Below, one piece after another: positions 46,465-58,405 of a DNA stretch of 64,000 nt; position 1 is the first letter of the stretch; every line of letters starts with the position of its first letter. The DNA comes from Bromus sterilis (Eukaryota > Streptophyta > Magnoliopsida > Poales > Poaceae). Location: the NCBI GenBank assembly GCA_950022295.1, contig OX465597.1, positions 379,347,016 to 379,411,015 of the forward strand, in the 5' to 3' direction. The notes below the pieces were generated by a model. The model was not told the DNA's origin. It did no database searches and saw only the letters and a list, made by a program, of their open reading frames with translations. Both the position numbers and the translations under genes were made by a program.

Positions 46465-46942
46465 TGATACGTCCAAAACGTATCTATAATTTCTGCTTGC
46501 TCCATGCCTCTTTTGTGTGATATTGCTATGATATTGATGAACTTCCATACACTTTTGATCATATTTGGACTAACCTATTAACTCAGTGCACCCCAGTGCC
46601 AGTTCCTGTTTTCTGTTGTTTTTCTATTTCAGGTTTCCCCCATATTAAAACTGCTCCAAAAATTCGGGAAAAATCCAATAAAAAGTCAGCGTACAGGAAG
46701 CTTCCGGAATCACCGAGGGGGGCCATAGGGGACCCACCAGGGCCCCAGGCGCCCTCCCGGCGCGCCCCAGGGTGGGGCCGCGCCAGGGGGCCGCCTGGAC
46801 CCCTGGTGGGCCCCCTGGCAGACCCCCTTCGCCTATTTATTCCCCGTGACGCAAAAGCCCCGAGACGGGAACCCTTTTTCGCGATCTCTCATCTGTTCCG
46901 CCGCCGCCGCGCTTCCAAGATCGGGAGCACCAGAAGACCTCA
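46465..46942 (+). repeat. 5' LTR of element C, first 478 bp
   Basis: It follows the B-type LTR up to GCACCAGAAGACCTC, then similarity stops abruptly at the inverted piece. Confidence 0.8.
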
Positions 46943-47770
46943 TCATGCAACCATAACGTGCTCAGATCTGAGATCATGCTACTCATGCACTAGTAACAAG
47001 CATTAAGAACAACAAATTGCAGCAAAAATAATTCATAAACCTCTTAGGACTGAACAAGGTAACAATTCATCGGATCCCAACAAACACAACACCAATTACA
47101 TCATATGGATCTCAATCATGTAGGGCAGCTCATGAGAACATTGTATTGAAGATCTAGGGGGAGAGAATACCACAGATCTACTGCCAAGAACTGTAGTCCA
47201 AGGAGGAACTACTCAAGAAGCATCATGGGGGAAGGAAGAGTCGATGAAGATGGCCCCGGGAGCCAAGGCCCTCCCCGGCAGAATGCCAGAGCAGGATCCT
47301 GGTGACCCCCGAAGCTAGTTTTCGATGGCGGCGGAGGTCGGAATCGCTTCTGGAAAAAGTACTTCGATATTAGGGATTTCCTGCTCGGGGGTAAAAATAG
47401 GGGCCAAAGGGGGCACCGAGAGGGGCCACCAGGCCGCCAGGAGGGTGCCTGGCGCGGCCTAGGGCTGGGCCGCGCCATGGATCCTTCTGGAATCCTGGTG
47501 GTGTCCCTCCCTTCCTTCCTTGGTGTTTCCGGAGGCTTCCGGGATCCTGGTTTTTATATACTTTTTCCGGAATTTTTGGAGCACTTTTAATGGCAAGAAA
47601 ACCTGAAATACAAAAACAGCAGAAAACAGGAACTGGCAACTGGGTGCACTGAGTTAATAGGTTAGTCCAAATATGCTCAAAAGTGTATGAAAGTTCAAGC
47701 AAAACATGGCAAAGTCACACAAAACATGTATGGCACAAGCAGAAATTATAGATACGTTTGGGACGTATCA
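46943..47770 (-). repeat. Inverted LTR fragment inside element C
   Basis: On minus it starts at 47770 with TGATACGTCCCAAACG and follows the first half of the solo LTR (30234 onward), then continues in a third kind of LTR 3' sequence and breaks off at 46943. No target duplication is evident. Confidence 0.8.
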
Positions 47771-48946
47771 GGTGCTGAACCACCCAAATATGGTAGGATG
47801 GACATATTTGACATGTTTCACTTGGATCGTCTTCGATCAATTTGTGCTCCCGCTAAAAACCCAACCGACTTGGTTGAGGGAAAATCTTTGGATGAGCATG
47901 CTCATTATACGCGGCATCGCCTATCTCGGAAAGGGAAACACTTATGGGATCAAATACATGTTTCTCATTGCCATGCTAAACTTTTGTGCTACAATTATGA
48001 TTTTACTTGATGTTCTAATATAGATCATAAACATCTTCCTTTCCAATGTGAGTTCAATGAAAATGAGATCTTATCTTCTTATGCTAAAGGTGTTTATGAT
48101 TACTTTGATGTTGAAAAGATTGAAGAGTTTGTTGCTTTTAAAGGTGCTTATGAGATTTCTTCTTTGATTGAAAGGTATCATGATACTATTCACCAGTCCG
48201 AAAACTTTGCAGTTCTTGCTTATTGCTTCGAGAATTATACTTCCAATTCTTATATTGAAGATTTTAAAAATAAAATGTTTGCTGCCCAAGAAGAGGCCAA
48301 TGATTTCTTTGAGGAGGAATCCCATGATTCCGAGGACTCACTTGAAATATCCCTTTCTGAAAATTTTGATACCTGCTTTGTTGATGGCCAAGATGCCACT
48401 ATGGATGATGCTAACAAAAATGAACTCTCTATAGTTCCTTATGTTAAGCATGAAATTGTTGCTATTGCACCCACACTTGATCGTCCTATTATCCTTTTTA
48501 AATCTCCAACTCCGGAATTTTTTGCTCTTATCAAGGCTCAATGTGATGGGTTGCATTTATCTTATGATCCTAAAGACCGTGTTGAAAACTATACACGTTA
48601 TCTTATAGGTCATGAACAATATGATTTATGTGATAGTTATATTCTTGATGTTGTTCATGATACTACTGAAAACTATTTTGGGAGAGGAAAGTTTGGTTAT
48701 AGAAACTCCCATGTTACAAAAACTCCTCTCTTTATGTTGAAAGTTTTGAAGTTGTTCTTGTCCCACCTTCCTATGCTTGTCTCTTTGTCCTTCTTTGATT
48801 TATTTTATTACAAGATGCCTATGCATAGGAAGTGGGTTAGGATTAAATGTGTTTCATATTTGCTTCTTGATGCCCTCTTTTGCTTCAAAATTCTTATTCT
48901 TATGAGAGCATCTTCTATAATCTTCATGCCTAGCTTAAAGGCGTAA
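47771..48946 (+). pseudogene. Family-specific retrotransposon protein of element C
   Basis: One frame of about 390 codons runs from the inverted LTR border to a TAA at 48944-48946, with a single TGA near 48008. Features: DIFDMFHLDRLRSI near the start, an acidic middle (NDFFEEESHDSEDSLE), DLCDSYILDVVHDTTENYF, then a hydrophobic C-terminal part (PLFMLKVLKLFLSHLPMLV and following), ending MPSLKA. The C-terminal half matches the element A protein. No known domain; it might be a diverged gag or an accessory protein with a membrane-associating tail. The start is lost through the rearrangement. Confidence 0.65.
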
Positions 48947-51177
48947 AAGAAAGCGCTTGTTGGGAGGAAACCCAATATGTTTTTTCTTCTGTTTTTAGTG
49001 GTCTTGATGATTGTTACTACTGTAGAAACATCATTGTATATTTACTTTTCAAGCTTTGTGCCTTCCATAGCCTCATATGACAAGGGAAGTGAAAGTTGTG
49101 ACATGCTGTCCAGAAAACAGATTCTGTCCTCGTGACTAGAAACATCATAGAAAAATCTCAGTTCATCTTTTTGAGCTGAATTTTTACACAGCGTTCTCTA
49201 TACAATTACGGAACTTTCGTATGTTCTGAGTTTTTTTATTTGAGTTCCAGAAGTATCCCTAAAAAATTCTTTACTACCTGCTGGTCTGTTTTTCACAGAT
49301 TATGTCCTGTTTTGCCTTTTCTTCGTTTTGCGAACCTTAAGCTTGCTTTTTCTTTGCAAAAACTTTTTGGAAATCTTGATAAACAGTAGCTCTTCAATAA
49401 TATCTTTATTTCCAGTAGAGAAAAAATATTTTATTATGGTTACTAACCTCGCTAATCAGATTATGATGAGTTATGTATGAAGGGAGTTTTCAAGTGTGCG
49501 AGGGAAGATGATGAAAGAAGATTAAGAAGTGTCAAGCGCTCAAGCCGCGGGATGCCCCCATGCATCCCCAAGAAATATTCAAGGAGACTCAAGCGTCTAA
49601 GCTTGGGGATGCCCCCATGCATCCCCTTCTCCATCAACAATTATCAGTTCGTCTCTCGTTTCACTATATTTTTATCACTTCATGCATTATGTGCTATGCT
49701 TGGAGCATCTCGCTCTTAGGTTTTATTTTTAGTTTTCTTTATCTTTGCTTGCTGTTCATAACAAGTTATAACCCATCTTTTTTTTGTGTGGGAGAGAAAC
49801 AAGCTCCACTTCCAAAATCTAGAACACAACATATGACTTTTCATGCTTATCTTTGTTGTGTGTGTTCTTTATGTTTTTCATAGCTACTGTCATGTTTTGC
49901 TCTTAGTTTTCATGCTTATCTTTTCAAAGAGCTTTGGTTTAGTTTTTTGCTGGAACTCTCTTGAGTTTTCATGTTTATCTTGTTTAGAGAGTTTTCTTGT
50001 TGCACTGAGTTTTGTGTCTTGACTTGAAGTAGGTAATTGAGGTTGCTATTCTTTTGTAGTAGTAACTTGCAATAGTTTTGAGGCATTGTTTTGAGTAATG
50101 TTTGGACTTTTAGTGTCAAGAGCTTTAGCCTATCAGTGATAGATGTCGTATTTTGGGCAATCCATGTTTATTTTCAAAACTTACAAAATTAGTTGAGAAC
50201 TTTAGCTACTAGATGGATCACTACTCTTCTGAGGGGTCGAATATTAGAGTACACTCATATACCATGAGTCGAGGATGCGCAAGGATAACCAAACCCCCAT
50301 ACACTCCTCCTCGGGGTACTTGTCTCTTTGTGAAACCTCCTTATTAGATTGAGAGTTACCGATAATAAGTGCATGAGTTCTTCGGACTAATGTGAGTATT
50401 CGAAAGTTGACACTTCCACCTTCCTATATTTTTCTAGCCTCTCCTGTGCCGTGCATTGCTTTCTTCTCACTCTGAGAGTTTGCGTCCACCTTCGCCGGTA
50501 CATCCAAACCCTTGGCATGATACACTCTGTCATCATAAACCTCCTTATATCCTTCCTAAAACAGCCACCATACCTACCTACCAAGGCATTTCCATAGCCT
50601 TTCCGAGATATATTGCCATGCAACATCCATCTTCTCATGACTTGATCTTCATGTCATACATGCTACTTGCTTGATCGATGAGCCGAATGCTAGTTGGGCC
50701 TTGCCCTAATCATTGCTACATGACGCGCTAGTATCATTGCATATCCTGCTACACTGGCAGAGGCATACATTTGCATACATCATGATAGTTACATCTTCTT
50801 TATGATTTGAGTACTTTGTAAAGTGTGAAAGATCTTCTATACTTCTTGTAATATATATAGTGTTGCCCCTAAGGTGAGGAAAAGATCCCAAAGTGGACAA
50901 ATTAAAAGATCCCAAAGAGGACAAATGAGAGAAATAGAAAGAGCCATTGAGGCACCAAAAAATTAAAAAAATAGAAAAAAGAGAAAAAGAAATAAAAAGA
51001 GAGAAGGGGGCACACTACTATTCCTTTTGAGAGATCCACACTCGTACTCCCTCTTATATCTTGTACTCCATAGAGATTATCATTCATGCATATAGCTATG
51101 TGGGGATCTTCACACTATAGAATTTGGCTTGTATATTCCAATGATGAGCCTCCTCAAATGAGCTCTAGGTCTTCTTA
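48947..51177 (+). other. Non-coding internal region of element C
   Basis: It is collinear with 900-3140 of element A and ends abruptly after GAGCTCTAGGTCTTCTT, where the CACTA remnant begins. It holds the same duplicated CTTGGGGATGCCCCC motif near 49550. Confidence 0.75.
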
Positions 51178-52599
51178 ATATGCATGAACATCATATCAAA
51201 TGGCGCGTTTCAAATGCGCCACCCCCAAAACTCTTATGAAATGCGCCACCCATAAGCCCTTATGGGCGGCGCATTCTGAAAATGCGCCACCCATAAGAAA
51301 TGCGCCACTATTAAAAAATTAAATTTTGAATCTAGATCTAGAAAACAATTTTTTTTCTTAATCTCAGGTTAGTATGCTTAATACTCGGTCACTATGCTTA
51401 ATCTCAGGTCAAACTTCCCCAAGGGTCACCCATCCTAGCACTACTCCAGCCCCAGCACGCTTAACTTCTCAGTTCTATTCAACTCCCACTCCAGCTCACC
51501 TAGCAAGCACTTGTTGATATATCTATCATATAAATCCTATTGAACCATGTTGATGTCTAGGACCTTGTTGATATTCATGGGTGTGCTAAAATTTTCAATT
51601 ATTTTTTGAAACTTTCTCGATGGGACCATTAGCATATTTTGAACTTTTTTTAAAAAAATGAAAATAAAAATTAATTTTTTTTAATGTTACTAACTAAAAT
51701 TTTCAACTTTTTTTGAAACTTCCCGATCGGTCCTCTAGCCTATTTTGATTATTTTTTTTAATTTAAAAAATATTTTTTAAAAAATCAATTTTTTTCTCTG
51801 TTACTAGTGGCGCATTTATACAAAATGGGCCACTACTAAGTTCAATTTTTTGGTCTCCAGATTTTCAAATGCCCGTAACTTTTTTCTGTTAGATTTTTGA
51901 GGATTCTAAAAATGTTCAACAGGTTACACCCTGTTGAATTTGGATATAACTTTTTGAATTGATGATTTTTCATATAAAAAACTTTTTCATCGGAGGTCGT
52001 ATGCAAAAGTTATGCCCATTTTACAAAATTCTCGAGAGATTTTGCAAAAAAAGTCGAAATTCATATTTGTAAATTTTCCTAACAACTAGACCACATATCA
52101 TATGGGAAACTTATTTTCTTTTCTTTTTTGACATTTCTATCATTTTCTTTTATTTTTTTCAAATTGAAAAGGCGGTCCATAGGGGGGGCTGTATTCAGGA
52201 ATTTTCCCGCACAGTTTTTGCTTAGTAGTGGCGCATATGCAAGATGCGCCACCCCTAAGAGCTTATGGGTGGCGCATTCTGGATGCGCCACTAATAATTC
52301 CTTAGGGGTGGTGCATTTTCAGAATGCGCCACCCATAAGCTCTTAGGGGTGGCGCATTTCCAAAATGCTCCACCTATAAGGTTCTTAGGGGTGGCACATT
52401 TCTCCAAATGCGCCACGTATAAGGGGATTCAGGGCTGGTCCACTCTTAGGGGTGGCGCATTTTGGAAAATACGCCACCTATAAGAGCTGATGGGTGGCGC
52501 ATTTTTTACCAGTGCACCACCCCTTACAACATAGTGGCGCATTACATATAAAATGTGCCACTAATAAGGTTTCCATGTATAGTTATTTCTCTAGTAGTG
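51178..52599. mobile_element. CACTA element remnant with GCGCCAC subterminal repeats
   Basis: The right end reads on minus CACTACTAGAGAAATAAC, a CACTA terminus. Multiple ATGCGCCACCCATAAG-type motifs in both orientations fill about 150 bases at the left and about 370 at the right. The left terminus is missing, probably lost with the adjoining part of element C. The AT-rich middle has no transposase. Confidence 0.75.
51412..51476 (-). pseudogene. 5S rRNA-like fragment with internal promoter boxes
   Basis: On minus it reads GAAGTTAAGCGTGCTGGGG, then GGAGTAGTGCTAGGATGGG and TGACCCTTGGGGAAGT. This follows plant 5S rRNA through the A box, intermediate element and C box of the pol III internal promoter, with a few changes. 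The first part of 5S RNA and the 3' end are absent, so it is not a gene for ribosomal 5S RNA. Confidence 0.8.
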
Positions 52600-53389
52600 A
52601 TGACTAGCTTGAGTGACAGAAACATGAGTCTAGGGGATGTGTTGTTGCCACAAGGGGGAAAACAACGGTGCTTGTACTTGCAGGTGCAAGGATTGTTTAC
52701 TTTACGCAAAGTTCTTTAATGCAGTTGTCCGTTGCTTTGAGTTTACATTTTGGGTGGGATTCGCAACTTAATACCAGCGAGATGTTCTGGATAGATATCT
52801 CAAGGTGGATGATTAGTAGGTAGATGCAGATGGATTTCGTTCTACTTGTCTTGGCGTACCGCCCGTGCTTTTGAGCCTCTTCCTTTGTTTATAGCATAAT
52901 TAGCATTGGTTTGCGCACACAATCCTGTCAATTGCCCAACTGTAATTTGTTTACCTCGCATGGCTATTTTATCGTCTTTTGGGAGAGAGACATCACTAGT
53001 GAACATCATACGACCCCGGTCTATATTTCCAACACTGTTTACACCCGCTATCAATTTACTGCTTATTTACTTTTCCGTTGCTATCATTATCATTATTATC
53101 CCGTGTGTTTTATCCTTTGTAAACAACAAGGCCGGAGGAATTGACAACTCCTCTGTACTCGTTGGGAAGCAAAGCTATCTGTTGTGTGTGCAGGTCCAGG
53201 TGAAGTAAGCAACCTTGAGTTGTGAACGGCGTCATTGTTCACTTTACCACCTTCTTGTATCTGTTGGAGTCATGTTGGTTCGACACTCAACCTTAGCATC
53301 TTCGCTAAGGGAAATTGCCGCTATCTACATCTCAACGTTCCACTTTGGGTAAACCAACGAGGGGCGAGAAGTAAAGTCTCGTGACATCA
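52600..53389 (+). repeat. 3' LTR of element C, last 790 bp
   Basis: It starts at ATGACTAGCTTGAG and follows the B-type LTR to its end GTGACATCA. The LTR start is lost in the deletion at the CACTA remnant. Confidence 0.85.
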
Positions 53390-53394
53390 AATGC

Positions 53395-54560
53395 TAACTA
53401 TGCTATAAAGAAAGGAAGAGGCTCAAAAGCATGGGCGGTACGCCAAAAATAAGTAGACTGAAATCCAACTGCATCTACTGCTAATCATCCACCTTGAGAT
53501 ATCTATCCAGAACATCTCGCTGGTATTAAGTTGCGAGCCCCACCCAAAGTGTAAACCAAAGCAACAGACAACTACATTAAAAGAACTTTGCGTAAAGTAA
53601 ACAATCCTTTCAACCGCGGTTATAATCACCGTTGTTTTCCCCCTTGTGGCAACAACACATCCCCTAGACTCATGTTTCGTTCACTCAAGCTAGTCATCAG
53701 GGGGATGAACCCACAATCGAGCATATCGTTCCCTCTTGGAGTCACTACCTACTACTTGGCCAAAGCAATAAACAGCAACGGAAAACATGCAAGAATTACT
53801 CAAGAACAAAAATATAAAGATAAGAACAAAATATATTACGCAATCACAAACTGAACATAGTCTCATAATCCATCAGATCCCAGCAAACTAAGCATATCAA
53901 CAGTAGAAAGAATTACATATGTGCCTTGATCATGTAGGCCAGCTCATAAGGTCTAATCCACGAAGAATAAAGAGGGGAGGAGAACATCACATAGCTACTA
54001 ATCACAGACCCATGGTCCAAGGTAGACTACTTGCGGATCATCCGGGAAGCGTCCATGGTGGAGGAGAGGCTCCCGGAGGTCAATCCTCCCTCCGGCAGGG
54101 TGCCGGGAAGAGGTCTGCTGGAGTTCCCGATCTTGGAAGCGCGGCGGTGGCGGAACAGAGGCGAGATCGCGAAAAAGGGTTTTCTCCTCGTAAGAATCCT
54201 GCCACAGAGAATAAATAGGCGAAGGGGAGGCAGCCAGGGGGGCACCAGGGGTCCAGGCGACCCCCTAGAGCGGCCCCACCCTAGGGCGCGCCGGGAGGGC
54301 GCCTGGGGCCCTGGTGGTCCCCTCTGGCCCCTCCTAGGTGTTTCTGGAAGCTTCCGGTACGGTGATTTTTTATCTGATTTTTCTTGAATTTTTGGAGCAC
54401 TTTTAATATGGGGGAAACCTTAAATAGAAAAACAACAGAAAACATGAACTGGCACTGGGGTGCACTGATTTAATAGGTTAGTGTATGAAAGTGTATGTAA
54501 AACATAGCAATATCACACAAAACATGCATGAAGCAAGCAGAAACTATAGATACGTTTGGG
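53395..54560 (-). repeat. 5' LTR of element B, distal part (truncated)
   Basis: It continues the LTR after element C (TAACTATGCTATAAAG matches 14832 onward). It stops at TACGTTTGGG; the last 8 bases ACGTATCA and the GTAAC duplication are missing. Confidence 0.9.
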
Positions 54561-56071
54561 CATGCTCCACCTGCTAGGGTGCTCCTTCGACTAATGTTGT
54601 GATCTATACAATTACTTTTATTTTTAATTTAGTTTCTTCCAGAATTTCCCAATTTTACTTTATAAAAGGAGAATCAATATATTTGCATATGTAAATATAC
54701 CACTATCTTGCACAGTTAAGCTTTGTGTCTGCATTACCTTTCGTGAGCCGCTAGGTGCACCTGCAAAATTCATGCTAAGTCATATGTTTTCCCAAATATC
54801 ATGCCAGGTATTATGATCAGAAGGTGAAGCATGCTAAGATATATCTGATTGAATTTTACACATCTATTTTGATTTATGAACGTGCTCTTAATCTACAAGG
54901 GAGTTTCTTTCATATGAACATGTAGTCGCTAATCCATATATTTCTTGCAGGAAAACAATGAGAATATGACCACCTCGATGCATTAAGGGCATGGATACCG
55001 ACAAGTTATTGATATTCTATAGGCCCTCCAATAAATGAACTTGAAGTAGCAAGGAATAATTCCATTATCCATGCCTTCATGGAGGTGAAATTCGGGTTAG
55101 ATATTTGGTCCCATTGTCCTCGACCCCTTAATCTATTAAATCCAGGCATCACGAAGTGGTTTATTTTGCTTTTGATTTATTTAATATTGTCTTATCAGAG
55201 CCCCCACAGCAAGAAGTGGTACATTATTTATTTTAGTGATAATTTGGTTAATGCATTTCTTATGGCTTTTGTGTTAGCAAATGCAAGCTTTGGATACATT
55301 GTATCCTAGGCCATGTTTCTCCAAGTGTATTGTTTGATAAGAAACAACTTAGCATTTGAGTCCATTTTGGCCGTGAATTCTTTCTGTCAGATTTTTACTC
55401 AATTGAAAAAATGTAACTTATATGACCATGCACGTTTGTCTAGATAAAAATTGACATGGCATTTGGAAAGTTCAAAAAAATTTGAACACTTAAAAAATTG
55501 AACTTATATGACCATATTTCCTAGATGTTGTAACAATCTATGTATTAAAGTCTGTTTTTGCGGGTCCAATGTCCGCATTAAGCAGTTGATGATGCGCAGT
55601 CCAGGGTCCACATCCCAACAATGGCAAGAATTGATCCACTGAACATTCTAGGAACCAGTTAGAACTGTTGCATAACCGTCTATAAATTAGTATAGTTAGA
55701 CCAGCATGTGTGTGAATTCCCTTTGAATCAACATTTCAACAAATCCAATCCCAATCGTGCTATTAAACTGAAAATTTCATGTGGCTCGAGCCACTAAGGA
55801 AATTGATCAACCAAGCAAACTTAACACGGGATAGACACTAGGAATGACAGCCTGTGGCATTAACAAAATTAATATGTAGGGGCCTTATATCAAACTTTTG
55901 ATACGATGATTGAGGCAACTAGCCATTTTTGTAATTTAGCACTTGGGTATTTCACCACACTTTTAGGAATCTCTCAATTTTTTTGCAATTTAGGAATCTC
56001 TCAGTTTTCTTAGACATCTTCTTCAACGTCTTTTATGATGACTTCTTGCTAAGTTCATTTCCTATTTAATA
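54561..56071. other. Unassigned AT-rich flank
   Basis: No supported gene or repeat. A TTTCTTGCAG acceptor-like string occurs near 54951 but no coding frame follows. A 76-codon frame at 55079-55309 has no recognisable features. Confidence 0.4.
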
Positions 56072-56331
56072 CTCCCTCCATTCCTATATATAAGGTGTAT
56101 AGTTTCTTTAAAAAAGTCAAACTTAGTTAACTTTGACCGGATTTGTAGATAAATATATCGATATGAATTATACCAAAATAGTACCATTAGAATCATCTTG
56201 AAACATATTTTCATATTGTATTTATTAAGTATCATAGATGTTGATAACTTTTGCTATAAATTTGGTCAAAGTTAAAAAAGTTTGACTTTTTAAAGAAAAC
56301 TATACACCTTACATCAAGGAAGCGGAGGGAG
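56072..56331. mobile_element. Stowaway-like MITE (260 bp)
   Basis: Ends CTCCCTCCATTCC and GGAGGGAG in inverted orientation, TA on each side (56070-56071, 56332-56333). Long imperfect inverted arms include AAGGTGTATAGTTT-CTTTAAA and its complement near 56290-56310, plus AAAGTCAAACTT and AAGTTTGACTTT. Confidence 0.9.
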
Positions 56332-56333
56332 TA

Positions 56334-57029
56334 TGTTAGTTGTACATATTATTTATATGCAATCTTTATTTGTCTTAGTTCAGTTATGTTGTGGTTGCTT
56401 AGCTGGTCAAAATTCCACAAAACTAGGTATCGTTTTACAGGTTCTATAGAAGTTATTTGTGTTTGCAGAGTCTTCAATGGATGTGAATTTAGGTCTTACA
56501 CATTTAAAAATTTCTTTTGGTTAGTGCTCATTGGGCAAGATTCGTTGTGGTACTGCATTATTTTTTCCGTGACATTGATTCTATTAAAGTTGCATCACGT
56601 TAAGTAGATTTATTTTTTCAGTTTATTTATTAGAACTATTTTACAGTATATGATTCGTTAAAGTTTATTGCCTTGCACTTTCATTCTCTATTGCGTCAAA
56701 GATAAGTGATGTAGGGGATGCAGGAATGACCTATCAAAAGTACACACCAGCACAATAGACAAAAATAAATAGATTCCACCATTTTGCTTTTATCTGACTA
56801 CATAACCCACTTCTACTTTTAATTGACTGGATAACCCCACTAAAATGAATAACTATCAGTATAAATGGTTCGTTTCTTTCGAATCACCACGCTTGTCAAA
56901 TGTCACCTTTGTGTGGTTTAAACACTTTCTTGCTAGATAGTTGGCGCACCTCGTTATTCTCAACAGGCTTTCAAAACCTCTTCTCGCACTCCACCAATAT
57001 TAACACCTTCGTTTCCTCAATTATACAAC
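56334..57029. other. Unassigned AT-rich DNA
   Basis: No supported coding frame or repeat was seen. Confidence 0.3.
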
Positions 57030-57815
57030 ATGGACTATGTTCTAACATATGTGGAACTATCTCACCCATGTTGCCTCTATCGAGTTGTTTTTTTTATGTT
57101 GTCTTTGTTGCAGTATGTCGTGATTAAGAATGGCTCAGATCTGCGTACACTCACTTTGGGGAAGCCTTTCACCTTTGGCCTCACTTATGACATTCTCATG
57201 ACTGGAGATGTTTTGGATGCTAATGTAGACCTCATTTGGCGACCAGGAGTACCTAACAAGAGCAAGATATTTGGTCGGCTCCTGTTCAGAAACAAACTCA
57301 ACACTAAGGCAAACTTGCATCGAAAAAATATGAACTCTGCTACCCTCCCTAACCCGCGGGCACCTGCTTGAAATTCATGCACATATTCAATGTGTGCCCA
57401 ACTGCCTCTGCATTATGGGACCATCGTCTCGACCTCCTTAGAAAACTTCATTTATGGCATCTGGGCATGCCATGCACTGATACCGCTTGATGTTGTGATA
57501 TGGCTTACGGTGGCCCTCGCCATCCTATGAGAAGTGTGGGATTCTCGCAATGGATGTATATTCGTGAGGATAGAACCACAGTCTTGATGTCACCATTAGA
57601 AATGTTGAATTAGACTTCACCACATGGAACATAGGGTAAACAAACCTTCTTCAAAAGGTGGTTATCATGTCATGGACGAACCACATCTCCTCGATCATCA
57701 GCGTACCCCTTACCCTTCGTGTAGCTTTGAACTTCAGTTCCACCATTGAGTAATATAAACATGTGGTAATCCCCTCCTCTCCCCAATGATTATTCAAAAT
57801 AAAAATCTTAACGAC
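57030..57815 (+). pseudogene. 3' remnant of a non-LTR retrotransposon (zf-RVT region)
   Basis: The frame reads GKPFTFGLTYDILMTGD, then DLIWRPGVPNKSKIFGRLLF and RNKLNTKANLHRKNM. This is the zinc-binding region that follows reverse transcriptase in plant LINEs (zf-RVT, PF13966). A stop comes at 57369-57371. Further traces (VCPTASALWD) and a pyrimidine-rich tail ending near TTCAAAATAAAAATC suggest the element 3' end about 57815. The RT itself is absent, in line with the 5' truncation usual for LINE copies. Confidence 0.6.
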
Positions 57816-58006
57816 CCACGTGGAGCGGCAAAACGCGCCCTACACTTATAGTATTGTATTATGACTCATGTGAACTCGATCTTCATGTGTAACTCCATGA
57901 ATGACATTTCACTTGAGTAACTCATGTCAACTTATTACTGCACTAAACTTGCAAGACATGATTACCAAATGTTTCATTTATGCTCTAGAAGTCCCTATAA
58001 ATATGC

Positions 58007-58070
58007 TTACCTAATCATACACTAGAAACCACTATAATAATGTTACATAGATTATTATCTTTAGAGATCT
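58007..58070 (+). repeat. 64-bp direct repeat, copy 1
   Basis: Partner at 58406-58469, offset 399. Shared blocks are AATCATACACTA, AAACCACTATAATAAT and TAGATTATTATCTTTA, with about nine differences. Confidence 0.8.
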
Positions 58071-58405
58071 TTGCCATAATATTTAAGGAAATTTCAAGAA
58101 AACACACACACGCACTATATGATTTATTCCGAATTGTCAAAAATTTAATCCACTTAGAACTTTTGTTACAACTACATGTATACATTAGAATAGTGTAATT
58201 AATATGAGGAACATTATTATGTAGTTAACTATGACATCTAATAAGGAGTTGCAATTTATACTCATTAAGCCTATAGTATGAGAAAAATGTTTGAAAGAAG
58301 TAGAAAAGTTTTGCATAAAATGTTATTTTAAATTTGTTGTATGATTTGGTTTCCTTACATAATTTGTTTGTTTTCCATCAATCTGGATCGTGATGTGTCT
58401 TTGTT

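Larger units (their letters stand above)
46465..53389 (+). mobile_element. Gypsy-like LTR retrotransposon C (rearranged)
   Basis: It starts TGATACGTCCAAAACG and ends CTCGTGACATCA, with AATGC duplications at 46460-46464 and 53390-53394, so the outer ends are original. Inside are only about 478 bp of the 5' LTR, an inverted LTR piece, a truncated internal region, a CACTA remnant and about 790 bp of the 3' LTR. The primer site and the 3' internal end are lost. It belongs to the same family as B by LTR sequence. Confidence 0.9.
14361..54560 (-). mobile_element. Gypsy-like LTR retrotransposon B (outer shell of the nest)
   Basis: On minus: 5' LTR at 54560-53395 plus 46464-45996, primer site 45985-45968, a gag-like remnant near 45842-44950, non-coding internal DNA, and 3' LTR 16024-14361. 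About 7.1 kb is its own sequence. Element E (18538-44714) splits its internal region and element C (46465-53389) splits its 5' LTR; both insertions have exact target duplications. The two LTRs differ at about 15 of the 215 bases I compared, so B is the oldest dated member of the nest. It has no recognisable pol. Confidence 0.88.

Noticed and set aside
51412..51476. A functional 5S rRNA gene.
   Set aside because: Only the middle part is present; the first 40 or so bases, the 3' end and a T-run terminator are missing.
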